Assembly (NCBI GenBank): GCA_029565065.1
Contig: JAKQOW010000017.1
Coordinates: forward strand, 124,001 to 188,000
Source: Acidobacteriota bacterium
GTDB taxonomy: Bacteria; Acidobacteriota; JAAYUB01
Length of the DNA: 64,000 nt
Direction: 5' to 3'
The translations under genes were made by a program, and so were the position numbers. Of the stretch, positions 15,726-26,000 are shown in pieces; position 1 is the first letter of the stretch; each line of letters opens with the position of its first letter. The notes under the pieces were generated by a model that worked only from the letters and a program-made list of their open reading frames with translations, ran no database searches and was not told the DNA's origin.

Positions 15726-16523
15726 TCAGCGGGGGGATTTCCGCCCGAACCCTCGCCAGCGGAAAAGCAGGGCCGACCAGGTGGCGTCGATGCGGCAGAT
15801 CTTGTAGTCCACCCAGCCGGCGGCCAGACCGGCGGCGCGGACCGCCGCCTGGCTCAAGTCCGAGCCCTGACCGGAGGCGCGCTTGGGCCAGGCGAGCCAG
15901 ACCGGCGCGTCGCCCGCCGCGGCTAGAATGCCCGGCAGGCGCCGCTCAAGCTCGGCCGCCCGGAGGAAAAACGCGATCCCGAGATTGCAGTCGTCGATGC
16001 CATCCCTCAGGCAGACACCGGCGGGCAGCACGCCCAGGGTGGCGGCAAAACCGGGCGGCGCATCGGCCAGCCCGACGGTCATCCCCGTCTTGATGCCGAG
16101 TTTTGCCGCCAGGGGCCGGCCGGCGTAGGCGGCGAAGGCCGACTTCGGCCGCCCCGAAGGCGGATCGGGCGGAGCGGCCGACATGGCCCCGGGCAGGGTG
16201 TTCGGGAGGTCGTCCCAGGTGGAGTAAACCGCGTCGGGGAGCACCGCCTGGATTGGGGCGATCTTTTCCGGCGCGCCGCCCACCATCACGATGGGCAAAC
16301 GGGCGGTGGCGCGGCGCTGGCGGATCAGGAGGGCCAGGTCGCGCCCCTGGGACGGCAGCCGGTCCAGGACGACCAGCAGCGCGTCGGGCGGCCCGGCGGA
16401 CAGTTCCTTCAGGAGAGACAGTCCCGCCGGGGGGGTGGCGTCCACTTCGAATCCCAGCGTCCGCAGGCGGGCGGCGTGCGCCGCCGCCTCCTCTGCATGC
16501 CAGTGGATCAGCCGCAGGCGCAC
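15726..16523 (-). CDS. Receiver-like domain fused to DUF3052
   Basis: I place the start at the GTG 16521-16523, with GGAG nine bases upstream. This gives 265 residues and places it just after the preceding stop (16537). An ATG at 16568 would overlap that gene by 32 bases. Residues 1 to about 115 look like a response-regulator receiver ('VRLRLIHWHAEEAAAHAARL', 'DALLVVLDRLPSQGRDLALL', 'LPIVMVGG'). The acceptor loop is one residue short, so phosphorylation is doubtful. The C-terminal part matches DUF3052 ('KLGIKTGMTVGLADAPPGF', 'WLAWPKRASGQGSDLSQ', 'VRAAGLAAGWVDYKICRID'), a family of unknown role. It is likely cotranscribed with the small exported protein upstream. Confidence 0.7.
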   Translation of the reverse strand: MRLRLIHWHAEEAAAHAARLRTLGFEVDATPPAGLSLLKELSAGPPDALLVVLDRLPSQGRDLALLIRQRRATARLPIVMVGGAPEKIAPIQAVLPDAVYSTWDDLPNTLPGAMSAAPPDPPSGRPKSAFAAYAGRPLAAKLGIKTGMTVGLADAPPGFAATLGVLPAGVCLRDGIDDCNLGIAFFLRAAELERRLPGILAAAGDAPVWLAWPKRASGQGSDLSQAAVRAAGLAAGWVDYKICRIDATWSALLFRWRGFGRKSPR

Positions 16524-16536
16524 GGGACGGACTCCG

Positions 16537-17001
16537 TCACGGGACCAGCGGGATCTTCCGGGAGACATCCTCGCGGAGGACGGCGTCCAGCTTGTTCTCG
16601 AGCTGGTAAAAGCGGGTCACCTTCGAGGCGGGCAGGACGGCGCGGAACCTGGCCACCCACTGCCGGCGTGTGGCGAGCAGCGCCTCCTCGAAATCCAGCC
16701 ACTCGTCCAGCAGTTGCCCGGCCTGCAGCTCGCTCAGAGTGGCGGGCGATTGGGCGAATTTCAGGAGACGGTCCACGAGGGGATTGCCCAGAGGCTCGAT
16801 CGCCGCATGGTATTCCCGGTACAGGGGCCAGAACGCCGCCGCCTCCGCTTCGGTGAGCGTCAGGTTGTCGCGGATGATCATCTGCCGTTGGGTCAGGATG
16901 ATCTGGCGGTTCAGCTCGACGCGGGCCCGTTCCTGGGCGGCGGCCCCGGCCGTCAGCAGGCCCAGCAGAATGATGGTGGGGGTCAGGCGACATGGATGCA
17001 T
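16537..17001 (-). CDS. Small exported 'FWPLY' protein, paralogue A
   Basis: The protein has 154 residues with a signal peptide ('IILLGLLTAGAAAQE'). It carries 'LNRQIILTQRQMIIRDNLTL', 'TEAEAAAFWPLYREYHA', a helical middle, 'FRAVLPASKVTRFYQLENK' and the ending 'IPLVP'. Two further copies lie at 17654-18118 and 19377-19868. The pattern resembles small periplasmic helical proteins annotated in Bacteroidetes as putative sensors of ECF-type sigma factors, and more loosely Spy/LTXXQ proteins. No sigma factor is seen nearby, so a sensor role is only a possibility. Confidence 0.7.
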   Translation of the reverse strand: MHPCRLTPTIILLGLLTAGAAAQERARVELNRQIILTQRQMIIRDNLTLTEAEAAAFWPLYREYHAAIEPLGNPLVDRLLKFAQSPATLSELQAGQLLDEWLDFEEALLATRRQWVARFRAVLPASKVTRFYQLENKLDAVLREDVSRKIPLVP

Positions 17002-17110
17002 GCGATACCTCTGGCGGGGAATGTCCGTCGCGGGATAGCATACACCGCCTGGGCGGATCTGCCAATGGACAGTTCCACCCGACTCCCGGGATCGGGGCCG
17101 CCGGGGGCGT

Positions 17111-17623
17111 TCAGGGCTGGGGCGTTGGGATGATCGGCTTCAGGTCGTACCCCTGGGCGGCGATGCGCCGGAGGATGTCGTCGTACGCCGCCGGCTCGAG
17201 CGCGGGGGTGCGGCTCAGGATCCAGAGGTACTTGCGGTCGGGGTGCCCCACCACCGCCCAGCGGTAGTCGGGATCCAGCTCGATGATCCAGTAGGCGCCG
17301 CTGAACGGCCAGAAGAACTGGACCTTCAACTTGGCGTTCGTGGCGCGGTCCACCACCCAGGCCTTGCCGCGGGCCTCGCTCGTGTCCCCGTCCTTTTCCC
17401 GGCAGCGGTTGATCACGGTGATCTTGCCGTCGGGGCGCAGCTCGTAGGTGGCGGTGGTCCCGCCGGCGCACTTCTTCTGGAAGAAATTGGGGTAGCGGGC
17501 GATTTCGTACCAGGTGCCGACGTAGCGTTTCAGGTCGACACGATCCACCACCCGGGGTGGCCCGGCCGCCTGCAGGCAGGCGGTGGAGAGGGGGAGCAGG
17601 AGCAGGATCAGGAACCAGCGCAT
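17111..17623 (-). CDS. Bacterial lipocalin (Blc-like)
   Basis: The protein has 170 residues. The N-terminus is a signal sequence ('LILLLLPLSTACLQA'). Cys16 could be lipidated, although the lipobox position -3 is Ser rather than Leu. The lipocalin signature 'LKRYVGTWYEIARYPNFFQKKC' is intact, followed by strands 'TTATYELRPDGKITVINRC', 'LKVQFFWPFSGAYWIIELD' and 'AVVGHPDRKYLWILSRTP'. The family binds lipids and is associated with outer-membrane maintenance and stress. It sits between paralogues A and B on the same strand with short gaps, so one transcript for the group is likely. Confidence 0.9.
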   Translation of the reverse strand: MRWFLILLLLPLSTACLQAAGPPRVVDRVDLKRYVGTWYEIARYPNFFQKKCAGGTTATYELRPDGKITVINRCREKDGDTSEARGKAWVVDRATNAKLKVQFFWPFSGAYWIIELDPDYRWAVVGHPDRKYLWILSRTPALEPAAYDDILRRIAAQGYDLKPIIPTPQP

Positions 17624-17653
17624 GAATCTAGCCTCCAGTCCGGCGCGAGCCGG

Positions 17654-18118
17654 CTATTTCGCCAAGGGGATGTCCTCGGCCGCCTCCGAGCGGACGATGA
17701 TATCGATTTTGTTCTCGATCTGGAAGAATCGGGTCACCTTGACCGGGGGCAGGATGGCGCGGAATTTCGGGACCCACTTCATCTTGAGCTTCAGGTATTC
17801 CTGCTCGCACTTCAACGTGCTGTCCAACAGCCGGGTGGCCTGCTCGTCGGTCAGCATCGTGTAGCTTTGGGAATACTCCATCAGCAGATTGACCAGCTGG
17901 TCGCCCACCCCGGCGACCTCCGCCCGGTATTTCCGGTACAGCGGCCAGAAGGCCGCGGCTTCCGTGTCGGTCAGGCCGAGGTTGTCGCTGACGATCGTCT
18001 GCCGCTGGGTCTGAATCATCTGCCGGTTCAGCTCCACCTCGGAACGCTCCTGAGCCAGGGCGCTCCCGGCCAGCCAGCCGAATGCCGCAACCCACAAGAT
18101 CCACATGTTCCGGCGCAC
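17654..18118 (-). CDS. Small exported 'FWPLY' protein, paralogue B
   Basis: The protein has 154 residues, the same length as paralogue A. I use the GTG at 18116-18118 because GGAGG stands four bases upstream. The signal peptide is 'WILWVAAFGWLAGSALAQE'. The core repeats the family pattern: 'LNRQMIQTQRQTIVSDNLGL', 'TEAAAFWPLYRKYRA', 'FRAILPPVKVTRFFQIENK' and the ending 'IPLAK'. It is followed 31 bases later by the lipocalin. It is divergent from the DUF481 barrel across a 166-base intergenic space. Confidence 0.75.
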   Translation of the reverse strand: MRRNMWILWVAAFGWLAGSALAQERSEVELNRQMIQTQRQTIVSDNLGLTDTEAAAFWPLYRKYRAEVAGVGDQLVNLLMEYSQSYTMLTDEQATRLLDSTLKCEQEYLKLKMKWVPKFRAILPPVKVTRFFQIENKIDIIVRSEAAEDIPLAK

Positions 18119-18284
18119 GTTACCTCCAGTAGGAACAGTCTCGCGATGCCCGTCGCGTCTTCCTTTTGATGAGCGGGGCAGGAGCGGAGTTTCACCCGCC
18201 CGCGGGTTCAGCCTCCCGGCCGCTCGCCGCAACGCCTCGACGGGCGACCCCGCTTTGCTATTGATCGAACCGATCAAGGCCGGT

Positions 18285-19352
18285 ATGATTGCTCCCATGA
18301 TTCACCCCGTTTCATCTTTCCGTCCCGGTCGCATTCGGCTGGTATCGTTGATCCTCGCGACACTCTCCATCACCGCCAGCGCCGCCAAGACCGATGTGAT
18401 CGTGTTGGCCAACGGCAACTCGATCACCGGCGAAATCCGCAGCCTGTCCCGGGGAAAACTGGATTTTAGCACAGACGACATGGGCACCCTCTCTGTCGAA
18501 TGGGACAAGGTGACAAGCATCCGGAGCACCACCCGGTTCCAGGTGCAGACGGCAGTCGGCTTCTGGTTCGCCGGTACCTTCCCACCCAGCGACCGGCCCG
18601 GCTGGATGGTGGTCGCCGGCACGGACGATGTGGTCACCCTGGAGATGGCCTCCGTGGTCCAGATCGACCGGTTCGAGAGGGTGTTCTGGCAGCGCCTCAA
18701 GGGCAACATCGACTTCGGCTTCAACCTGGCCAAGGCGAACGAAAGCACCCAGTACAATTTTGACTTCGGGCTGAAGTACCGGGGCCAGAAGGGATTTTCC
18801 CAGTTCAGTTTTTCGTCCTATCTGAATAAGCAGGAGGGATCCGACTACTCGACGCGCAACTACCTCGAGAACAAGACTGGCTACTACTTCCATCCGGCCT
18901 GGACGGCTTTCGGCATCGTCCAGTTCCAGCAGAACGAGGAACTCGACCTGGCGATTCGTTCCCTGTTCGGCGGCGGCGTGGGGCGCCGCCTCATTGCCAG
19001 CAACCGAATGAAATGGATCGCCGGCGCAGGACTGAGCGCCGGCAGCGAAAAATATTACGGGGACGACGAACCCACCACATTCAGTTCCGAAATACTCCTC
19101 TTGACCGAATGGGAAGCCTTCCGGTACGACCGGCCCAAGCTGGATTTCACGGTAGGCATGACCCTCTATCTGAGCGTCTCCGACTGGGGCCGGGTCCGGA
19201 CGGACTTTTCCAGCAAGCTCCGTTTCGAGCTCTTGAAGGATTTCTTCCTGGTGTTCGGAGCGTACGATTATTATGACAACCAGCCGAGCGAGGAGGTCAC
19301 GTCCGATCACGACTACGGCGTGAACATCTCCTTCAGCTGGACCTTCGGTTGA
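18285..19352 (+). CDS. DUF481-family outer-membrane beta-barrel protein
   Basis: The protein has 355 residues from the ATG at 18285, preceded by AAGG; the ATG at 18297 is an alternative. A signal peptide ('LVSLILATLSITASAA') precedes an N-terminal beta domain of about 100 residues ('VIVLANGNSITGEIRSL', 'STDDMGTLSVEWDKVTSI'), as in many DUF481 proteins. Alternating aromatic strands then form the barrel ('STQYNFDFGLKYRGQKG', 'FSQFSFSSYLNKQEGSDYST', 'AFGIVQFQQNEELDL'), ending with Phe-X-Trp-Thr-Phe-Gly as expected of a barrel terminus. The function of DUF481 proteins is not settled. It lies in a cluster of exported proteins. Confidence 0.8.
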   Translation: MIAPMIHPVSSFRPGRIRLVSLILATLSITASAAKTDVIVLANGNSITGEIRSLSRGKLDFSTDDMGTLSVEWDKVTSIRSTTRFQVQTAVGFWFAGTFPPSDRPGWMVVAGTDDVVTLEMASVVQIDRFERVFWQRLKGNIDFGFNLAKANESTQYNFDFGLKYRGQKGFSQFSFSSYLNKQEGSDYSTRNYLENKTGYYFHPAWTAFGIVQFQQNEELDLAIRSLFGGGVGRRLIASNRMKWIAGAGLSAGSEKYYGDDEPTTFSSEILLLTEWEAFRYDRPKLDFTVGMTLYLSVSDWGRVRTDFSSKLRFELLKDFFLVFGAYDYYDNQPSEEVTSDHDYGVNISFSWTFG

Positions 19353-19376
19353 TCCGGCCCGCCCTGCGCGCCCCGG

Positions 19377-19868
19377 CTATTCGAGGGGCACCACCTGCAT
19401 CGCCGCCTCGTACATGAACAGCGCGTACAGCTTGTTCTCCAACTGGTAGTAGGCGGTCACCTTCTTCTCCGGCAGCACGGCCCGGAAGCGCGGCACGAAG
19501 TCTTGCCGCAGCTTGAGACGCGCCGCCTCAATGGCCAGGTACTCGTCCAGGAGCCAACGCGCCCGCTCGTCGGAGATTTGGCCGTACTCCCGCTCGTAGA
19601 TCTGGTTCATGGTCACGAGACGGTCGTAGAGCGGGTCCAGGCCCTGCTGATACTCCTCGTAGAGCGGCCAGAACACCCCGGCCTGCGCCTCGTCGAGCGG
19701 GAGGGAGTCGGTGATGAACTGGCGGCGGTCCGCGCGGGTGGCAGTCTTGGCGACCTCTTCGGGGGCGTCGGGCACCGCTGGCGGCGTCTTCGCCTGCTCC
19801 ACCCCGCTGCAGGCAATCAGCAGCGCGGCCAGAACGGCCAGCAGCGACCCCATCAGCATCTGCTTCAT
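19377..19868 (-). CDS. Small 'FWPLY' lipoprotein, paralogue C
   Basis: The protein has 163 residues, with AAGGAG upstream of the ATG. The signal ends 'LAALLIACSG', a good lipobox with the lipidated Cys at residue 20. A Pro/Ala linker follows. The core then shares the family pattern: 'RRQFITDSLPLDEAQAGVFW', 'PLYEEYQQGLDP', 'FRAVLPEKKVTAYYQLENK' and the ending 'VVPLE'. Unlike copies A and B it is lipid-anchored. It converges on the DUF481 gene with a gap of 24 bases. Confidence 0.75.
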   Translation of the reverse strand: MKQMLMGSLLAVLAALLIACSGVEQAKTPPAVPDAPEEVAKTATRADRRQFITDSLPLDEAQAGVFWPLYEEYQQGLDPLYDRLVTMNQIYEREYGQISDERARWLLDEYLAIEAARLKLRQDFVPRFRAVLPEKKVTAYYQLENKLYALFMYEAAMQVVPLE

Positions 19869-19966
19869 GGTGATCTCCTTGGCAAGATGGCCGGACGCGC
19901 CCGGCTGTCTGAAGCCGGCGCATCCGGACGCGTCTGAAAGTCTATCACGTTTTGAATCGGGGTGGT

Positions 19967-22900
19967 TTAGGCCTTTTCCGGCGCGTCCGGAGCCACCACG
20001 TGGCCCGCCGCCCGGCGCACGACGCGCACGGTCCAGTCGCGCAAGTCCTCGACCACGAGGTAGAGGGTGGGCACCACCACCAGGGTCAGGAAGGTGGAGG
20101 TGGTCAGCCCGCCGAACAGGGCCAGGGCCACCGGCGCGTACTGCTGGGCCCGGAAGCTCACGGCGCCGAACCACTGGGGCACGATTACCGGCAGAATCAT
20201 GGGGAGCAGGCCGAAGATGGTGGTGAGCGCCGTCATCAGGATGGGGCGGAGCCGGTCCTTGCCGCCGGTGACCAGCGCTTCGAGCCGCGGCATTCCCTTT
20301 TCCCGGCGCAGGATGTTCACGTGGTCCACGAGGATGATGGCGTTGTTCACCACCACGCCGCACATGAGCATGATGCCGAGGTAGGCGGTGGAGGACAGCG
20401 ACGTTCCGGTGAGCCAGAAGGTCAGGCTGACGCCCGTGATGGCGAACGGCACGGTGATCATGATGATCATGGGCTGGACCAGCGATTCGAACAGCGACGC
20501 CATGATGATGAAGATGAACAGCAGCGCCAGCCACACGGCGAAGGTCTGCATTTCCTGGCTCTCGGCGAAGCGCCGGAAGGAGCGGCCCATCTCCCACGAG
20601 TAGCCGGGCGGCAACTCGAGGTCGCCCAGGGCGTCCTGCAGGCTCTGCTGGAGCCACATCATGCCGGAGCGGCCGGTGTTGGCCGAGATGGAGACGATCT
20701 GCTTCCGGTTCTCCTTCCGGATGACCCGCGGGCCGGCCTGGAACTCGGGCTGGGCCACGGTGGACAGGGTGACCAGCTCGCCCGACGGCGCGGCCACCTT
20801 CAGGTTCAGGATCTGGTCGATGCTCTTCCGGTCCGCCTCGCGGAAGCGGACGATCACGTCCACCTCGCCCAGCTCGGTGTTGTAGCGGGTGGTCGCCCGC
20901 TCGCTGAGCGCGCCGCTGATGGTCTGGGCCACCTGCCGCGGAGTCAGCCCCAGCGATTCGGCCTTGACCCGGTTGACGCGGAAGTGCAGCTCCTGGTCGC
21001 CGCTCTCGAGGTCGGTGGTGACGTCCTTGACCTCGGGCAGACTCATGAGCCGGGTCTTGATCTGCTCGGCGTACAGGGCGAGGATTTCGCGGTTGTCACC
21101 GCGCAGCTCCACGTTGAAGCCACCCTCGGATCCGCCGAAATGGCGCATGGCGCCCACCTGGTACTCGACGCCGGCCTCGGCCGGCAGCAGCGCCTGCATC
21201 CGCTCTTTCAGGATGTCGACGGCGGTGAGCTGGTCGCCTTCCTCGGTGAAATAGAGGCTGAGCTCGCCGCTGTAGCGGCCCAGGCTGCGCCGCTCCTTGC
21301 CGTAGGAGGTGGTGTAGGTCTCGACCTCCAGCGCCTGCTGGTTCTTGGCCACCGAGCCCTCGATCCGGTCGAACAGGGCCGCCATCTCCTCCATGGTGTA
21401 ATTCGACGGCATGAGCACGTTGACGTTCAACTCGCGCGCCGCCACCCGGGGCATGTCCTCCTGCTCGATCTGGGAGAAGAGCCAGAAGCTGAACCAGAGC
21501 ACCGGGACCAGCAGCAGCAGCATGACGTAGCGTCCGCGCAGCGTCCAGGCCATGAACCGGCCGTAGAGTTGGGTGATCCAGTGCAGGGCGCGCAGCTTGG
21601 GCTTTTCCTGGCCGGTGTAGATGCGCGAGGCGATCATGGGCACGAGGGTGAGCGAGACGACCAGCGACGAGACCAGCGCCAGGGTCACGGCGATGCCGAA
21701 GTCGCTCATGAACTTGCCGAACATGGACTGGGACGCGAACAGTAACGGCACGAAGACGATGATGGTGGTCAGGGTCGAGGCGGTCACGGCCATGCCCACT
21801 TCCCGACTCCCCACCCGGGCGGCGTCCATGGCGTTGAGTCCTTCCTCCTGCTTGTGGCGGAAGATGTTCTCCAGCACCACGATGGAAGCGTCCACGATCA
21901 TGCCCACGGCAAACACCATGCCCATCAGCGAAATGATGTTGATGCTGATGTCCACGATGCCCAGCGACCGGAGGATGTACATGCCGGCGAAGGTGAACAC
22001 CACGCAGATGGGCATTGAGATGGACAGGATCAGGGTGCTGCGGACCTTCCACAGGAACAGGAACATGATCACCAGCGCCAGCAGACCGCCGTACATGCCG
22101 CCCTCACTCAGGTCGGAGATGGTGCCCAGGATTTCCTCCGACGAGTCGCGGAACACCCGGTACTCGAGCCCCTTGAGCTCGGGCAGCTTGTGCAGCTGCT
22201 CCAGTTCGGCCGTCACCGACTGGCATACCTCCACGACGTTGGCGGTGGAGGCCTTGAAAATCCGGACAGTCACGGCATCCTGGCCATTGAAGTGGTAAAC
22301 GCTGGTTCGTTCGGGATAGGCGTAACGCACGTCGGCCACGTCGCGGACGCGCACCGTGGTGCCGCGGATAGGCAGGTCCCGGATCTCCTCCAGGTTCTGA
22401 AACCGTCCCACCGCCCGTAGAAAGTACTTCTTGCCCTGTTCGTACAGGTGCCCGGACCCCAGGTCCAGGTTGTTGTTCCGGAGGGACTGCCCCAGGGTGT
22501 ACACATCGAGTCCGAACGCCTGCACCCGGTCCGGATCGATATCGATGTACACATCTTTCTGGTCAAGGCCGCGGACGTCCACGTTGGCCACCCCGTCGAT
22601 TCGCTCCAGCCGGGGGCGGATCACGTTGTCCATCAGCGTGTTCAGTTCGTCGCGCGACTGCTTCAGCGTCATGGTCAGGTGGAGGATGGGACTCTGGGAA
22701 GTCTGCCAGCGCCGGATGTAGACGTTGCGCACGCCCGAAGGGAGCGAGTTGCGCACCTGGTCGATCTTGTCGCGCACCTCCAGGCTCTTGAGGTCCATGT
22801 CCGCGTCATAATCGAATTCAAGCATGACGTTGGAACCGGAGCCGGAGGACGACGAGGACATGCTCTTGAGCTCGGTGACGGTACCCAGGATGTCCTCGAT

Positions 22901-23098
22901 GGGACGGGTGATGTCCTGCTCCACCTCCTCGGGCGAGGAGGACGGGTAGTCCACCTGCACCCGGAGGCTCGGAAAGCTGATCTCCGGCATGAACAGGAGC
23001 GGCAGCTTGAAGATGCTGATGACGCCGAGAATGACCGCCATCAGCGTGAGCATGATCACGGTGACCGGACGGCGGATGGACAGTTCCGAGAGGTTCAT
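19967..23098 (-). CDS. RND efflux pump inner-membrane subunit (second of tandem pair)
   Basis: The protein has 1043 residues, the normal length for AcrB/MdtC-type RND transporters. The ATG overlaps the upstream RND stop codon by four bases (ATGA), so translation is coupled. It shows the N-terminal helix 'SIRRPVTVIMLTLMAVILGV', 'PEISFPSLRVQVDYP', 'GVANVDVRGLDQKDVYI', the intramembrane region 'GMVFAVGMIVDASIVVLENI' with the proton-relay Asp, and a second helix block ending 'TLVVVPTLYLVVEDL'. It exports substrates with the proton gradient, together with the fusion protein coded upstream and an outer-membrane channel. The substrate is unknown. Confidence 0.95.
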   Translation of the reverse strand: MNLSELSIRRPVTVIMLTLMAVILGVISIFKLPLLFMPEISFPSLRVQVDYPSSSPEEVEQDITRPIEDILGTVTELKSMSSSSSGSGSNVMLEFDYDADMDLKSLEVRDKIDQVRNSLPSGVRNVYIRRWQTSQSPILHLTMTLKQSRDELNTLMDNVIRPRLERIDGVANVDVRGLDQKDVYIDIDPDRVQAFGLDVYTLGQSLRNNNLDLGSGHLYEQGKKYFLRAVGRFQNLEEIRDLPIRGTTVRVRDVADVRYAYPERTSVYHFNGQDAVTVRIFKASTANVVEVCQSVTAELEQLHKLPELKGLEYRVFRDSSEEILGTISDLSEGGMYGGLLALVIMFLFLWKVRSTLILSISMPICVVFTFAGMYILRSLGIVDISINIISLMGMVFAVGMIVDASIVVLENIFRHKQEEGLNAMDAARVGSREVGMAVTASTLTTIIVFVPLLFASQSMFGKFMSDFGIAVTLALVSSLVVSLTLVPMIASRIYTGQEKPKLRALHWITQLYGRFMAWTLRGRYVMLLLLVPVLWFSFWLFSQIEQEDMPRVAARELNVNVLMPSNYTMEEMAALFDRIEGSVAKNQQALEVETYTTSYGKERRSLGRYSGELSLYFTEEGDQLTAVDILKERMQALLPAEAGVEYQVGAMRHFGGSEGGFNVELRGDNREILALYAEQIKTRLMSLPEVKDVTTDLESGDQELHFRVNRVKAESLGLTPRQVAQTISGALSERATTRYNTELGEVDVIVRFREADRKSIDQILNLKVAAPSGELVTLSTVAQPEFQAGPRVIRKENRKQIVSISANTGRSGMMWLQQSLQDALGDLELPPGYSWEMGRSFRRFAESQEMQTFAVWLALLFIFIIMASLFESLVQPMIIMITVPFAITGVSLTFWLTGTSLSSTAYLGIMLMCGVVVNNAIILVDHVNILRREKGMPRLEALVTGGKDRLRPILMTALTTIFGLLPMILPVIVPQWFGAVSFRAQQYAPVALALFGGLTTSTFLTLVVVPTLYLVVEDLRDWTVRVVRRAAGHVVAPDAPEKA

Positions 23099-26000
23099 GA
23101 CTGCTTCTCGCGGATGATCCAGAGATAGAGCACCGGGATCAGTACCAGCGTCAGAAGGGTGGACGAGGTGAGGCCCCCGATCAGGGTGAGCGCCAGCGGC
23201 TTGCGGAGCTCCGCGCCACGCGCCATGCCCACGGCCATGGGCAGGAGTCCCAGCACCGTCGTGGACGTGGTCATCAGGATGGGCCGGAGGCGCAGGTGGC
23301 ACGCCTTGATCACGGCGTCCCGGATGGCCAGGCCGCCGGCGCGGAGGTGATTGACGCAGTCCAGGAGCACGATGGCGTTGTTCACCACCACGCCGGCCAG
23401 GATGATGATGCCGATGAACACCACCACGCTGATGCTTTGCCGGGTCAGCCAGAGGGTCAGCAGCACGCCCACCACGGAGAACGGAATGCTGAACATGATG
23501 ATGAGCGGCTGGACGAGCGACTCGAACTGGGACGCCATCACCAGGTAGATGAGAAAGATCGCCAGCAGCACGGCGAAAGCCATGCTCTGGAAGGCGACCG
23601 CCTGCTCCTCGCTCTGGCCGCCCAGGAACGCGGTGAAGCCGGTGGGCATGGGATTGGCGGCGATCACCCCGCGGATCTCGGCGATGACCGACGCCAGGTC
23701 ACGCCCTTCGACGTTGCCGCTGATGAGGGCGACGCGCTGCTGGTTGAGCCGGCGGATTTCCGCCGGTCCTTCGGCCACCTCCAGGCTGGCCACGGTGGTG
23801 AGCGGGATGGTGTTGCCGGAGGAGTCGTGGATCTTCAGCTCGCGGATCTGGGCAAGCGTCTGGCGTTGCTCCTCAGGCAGGCGAACCCTAATGTCCACCT
23901 TCCGGTCGGGCCGGACGAACTCGGTGGCCACGTCGCCCAGGATCTGGTTCCGGATGGCGGTGGCCACCCCCTGGATGGTAAGACCATAGGCAGACAGGCG
24001 CTGCCGGTTGAAGACGATCTGCACCTCGGGATTGCCGGCCTCGGTGCTCGCCTTCAAGTCGGTCAGGCCGCGCAGGCGGCCCATCTCACCCGTCAACCGA
24101 TTGGCCATGCGCGCCAGCACCTGCTGGTTGTAACCTTGGACGAACACCTCCACGGGCGACTTGAAGCTGAAGAAGGTGGGCCGCGAGAACTTGTAGTCCA
24201 GGCCGGGCAGCGGCGCCACGCGGGTGCGGATCTGCTCCAGGATGTGATCTTCGGCCGCCGGGGTCACCGTGTCGTCCATCTGGATGTACAGCCAGGCGGC
24301 GTTCTCCTTGTTCTCCTCGATGCTCATGCCGGACTGGGTGGACAGGCCGGTGACGGCATAGACGCCGGCGATGCCGTCGATTTCGCGAATCTCGTTCATC
24401 AGCAGGTCCACGGTCTGCTGGGTGTTGTCGATGGGCGTCCCTTCGGCCCGGTTCAGGGTCACCGAGAGCTGCCCCTGCCGGACTTCGGGGATCAGCTCGC
24501 CGCCGAGCAGCGGGTAGATGGCCAATGAGGCCACGGTCAGGACCAGCGTGACGAGCAGCACCACGGTCCGATGGTCCAGCGCGTAGAGCAGTAGCCGCTC
24601 ATACACCCGGCTCAGGGCGGTATAGGCGATGTTGAAGCTCCAGGTGAACGGAGTCAGCAACAGCAGGATACCCTTCCAAACGAGCCGGATCGCACGGGAC
24701 ACCAGGCCCAGGATCAGTCCGGGCAGAACGACGGCGACGAAATGGAGGGCACGCCGCACGCCGCCGGCCGGAGGTTGTTCCGGGGCGCCCGCTGCGCCGT
24801 CGACTTCCGCGGCCGGCCGTATCCCCTTGGAGGCCAGCATGGGAATCAGCGTGAGTGACACCAGCAGGCTGGCGCTGAGCGAGAACGTCACCGTCAGCGC
24901 CTGGTCGGCGAAGAGCTGCCGGGCCACGCCCTCGACGAACACGATGGGCAGAAACACGCAGATGGTGGTGAGCGTCGAGGCGGTCACCGCCATGCCCACG
25001 TCCGAGGCGCCCTTCATGGCCGCCTCGAAGACGCCGAGGCCTTCCTCGCGGAACCGCTGGATGGACTCCAACACCACGATGGAGTTGTCCACCAGCATGC
25101 CGATGCCCAGGGCCAGGCCGCCCAGGCTCATGATGTTCAGCGACAGGTCGAACATGTACATGAAGAAGAAGGTGATCACCACCGACAGTGGAATGGACAG
25201 CGAAATGATCGAAGTGCTCTTGAAATCGCGCAGGAACAGGAACAGGACGAACACCGCCAGAATGCCGCCCAGAATGCCGGTGTCCAGCACTTCGTCCACG
25301 GCCTGGCGGATGAAGATGGATTGGTCAAACACCGGCGTCAACGCCAGGCGCACGCCGCCCACGTTGATGTCGGGGAGCAGGTCCTGAGCGCGCTGCTTGA
25401 CGGCGTCAGCCACGAGGATGGTGTTGGCGTCGGCTGCCTTGTAGACGGCCAGCTCGATGACCTCGCGACCGTCGAGCTTCGTGATGACGGTGCGGTCCTT
25501 GTACCCGGAGTAAACGCGGCCGATGTCCTTGAGCAGGACGTTGGCCGAGCCGCGGCGGGCGACGATCACGTCGCCGATCTCGTCCACCTGCTGGAACTGG
25601 CTCAGCGTCCGGACCAGGAAGCGCCGCCGCCCCTCGTCGAGAATGCCGCCGCTCAGGTTGATGTTCTCCTGGGCCAACCGCGAAGTGATCTGGGTGATGG
25701 GCAGGTTGAGGGTGTTGAGCTTGCCGTGGTCCAGCTCGACGTAGATCTCCTCCTCGAGACCGCCGTTGACCTTGACCGCGGCCACGCCCTGGATGTTCTC
25801 GAGATAGGGCTTGACCTTCTCTTCGGACAGCAGACGGATCTGGGCCAGGTTCTGGTTGCCGGTGACGCCGATGCGCAGGATCGGGTCGGACGACGGATCG
25901 TACTTGAGTAGGACGGGCTTCTCGGCGTCGTCGGGCAGCTGGACGAGGTCCAGCTTCTCCCGCACGTTCAGGCCGGCGAAGTCCATGTTGGTCTTCCAGT

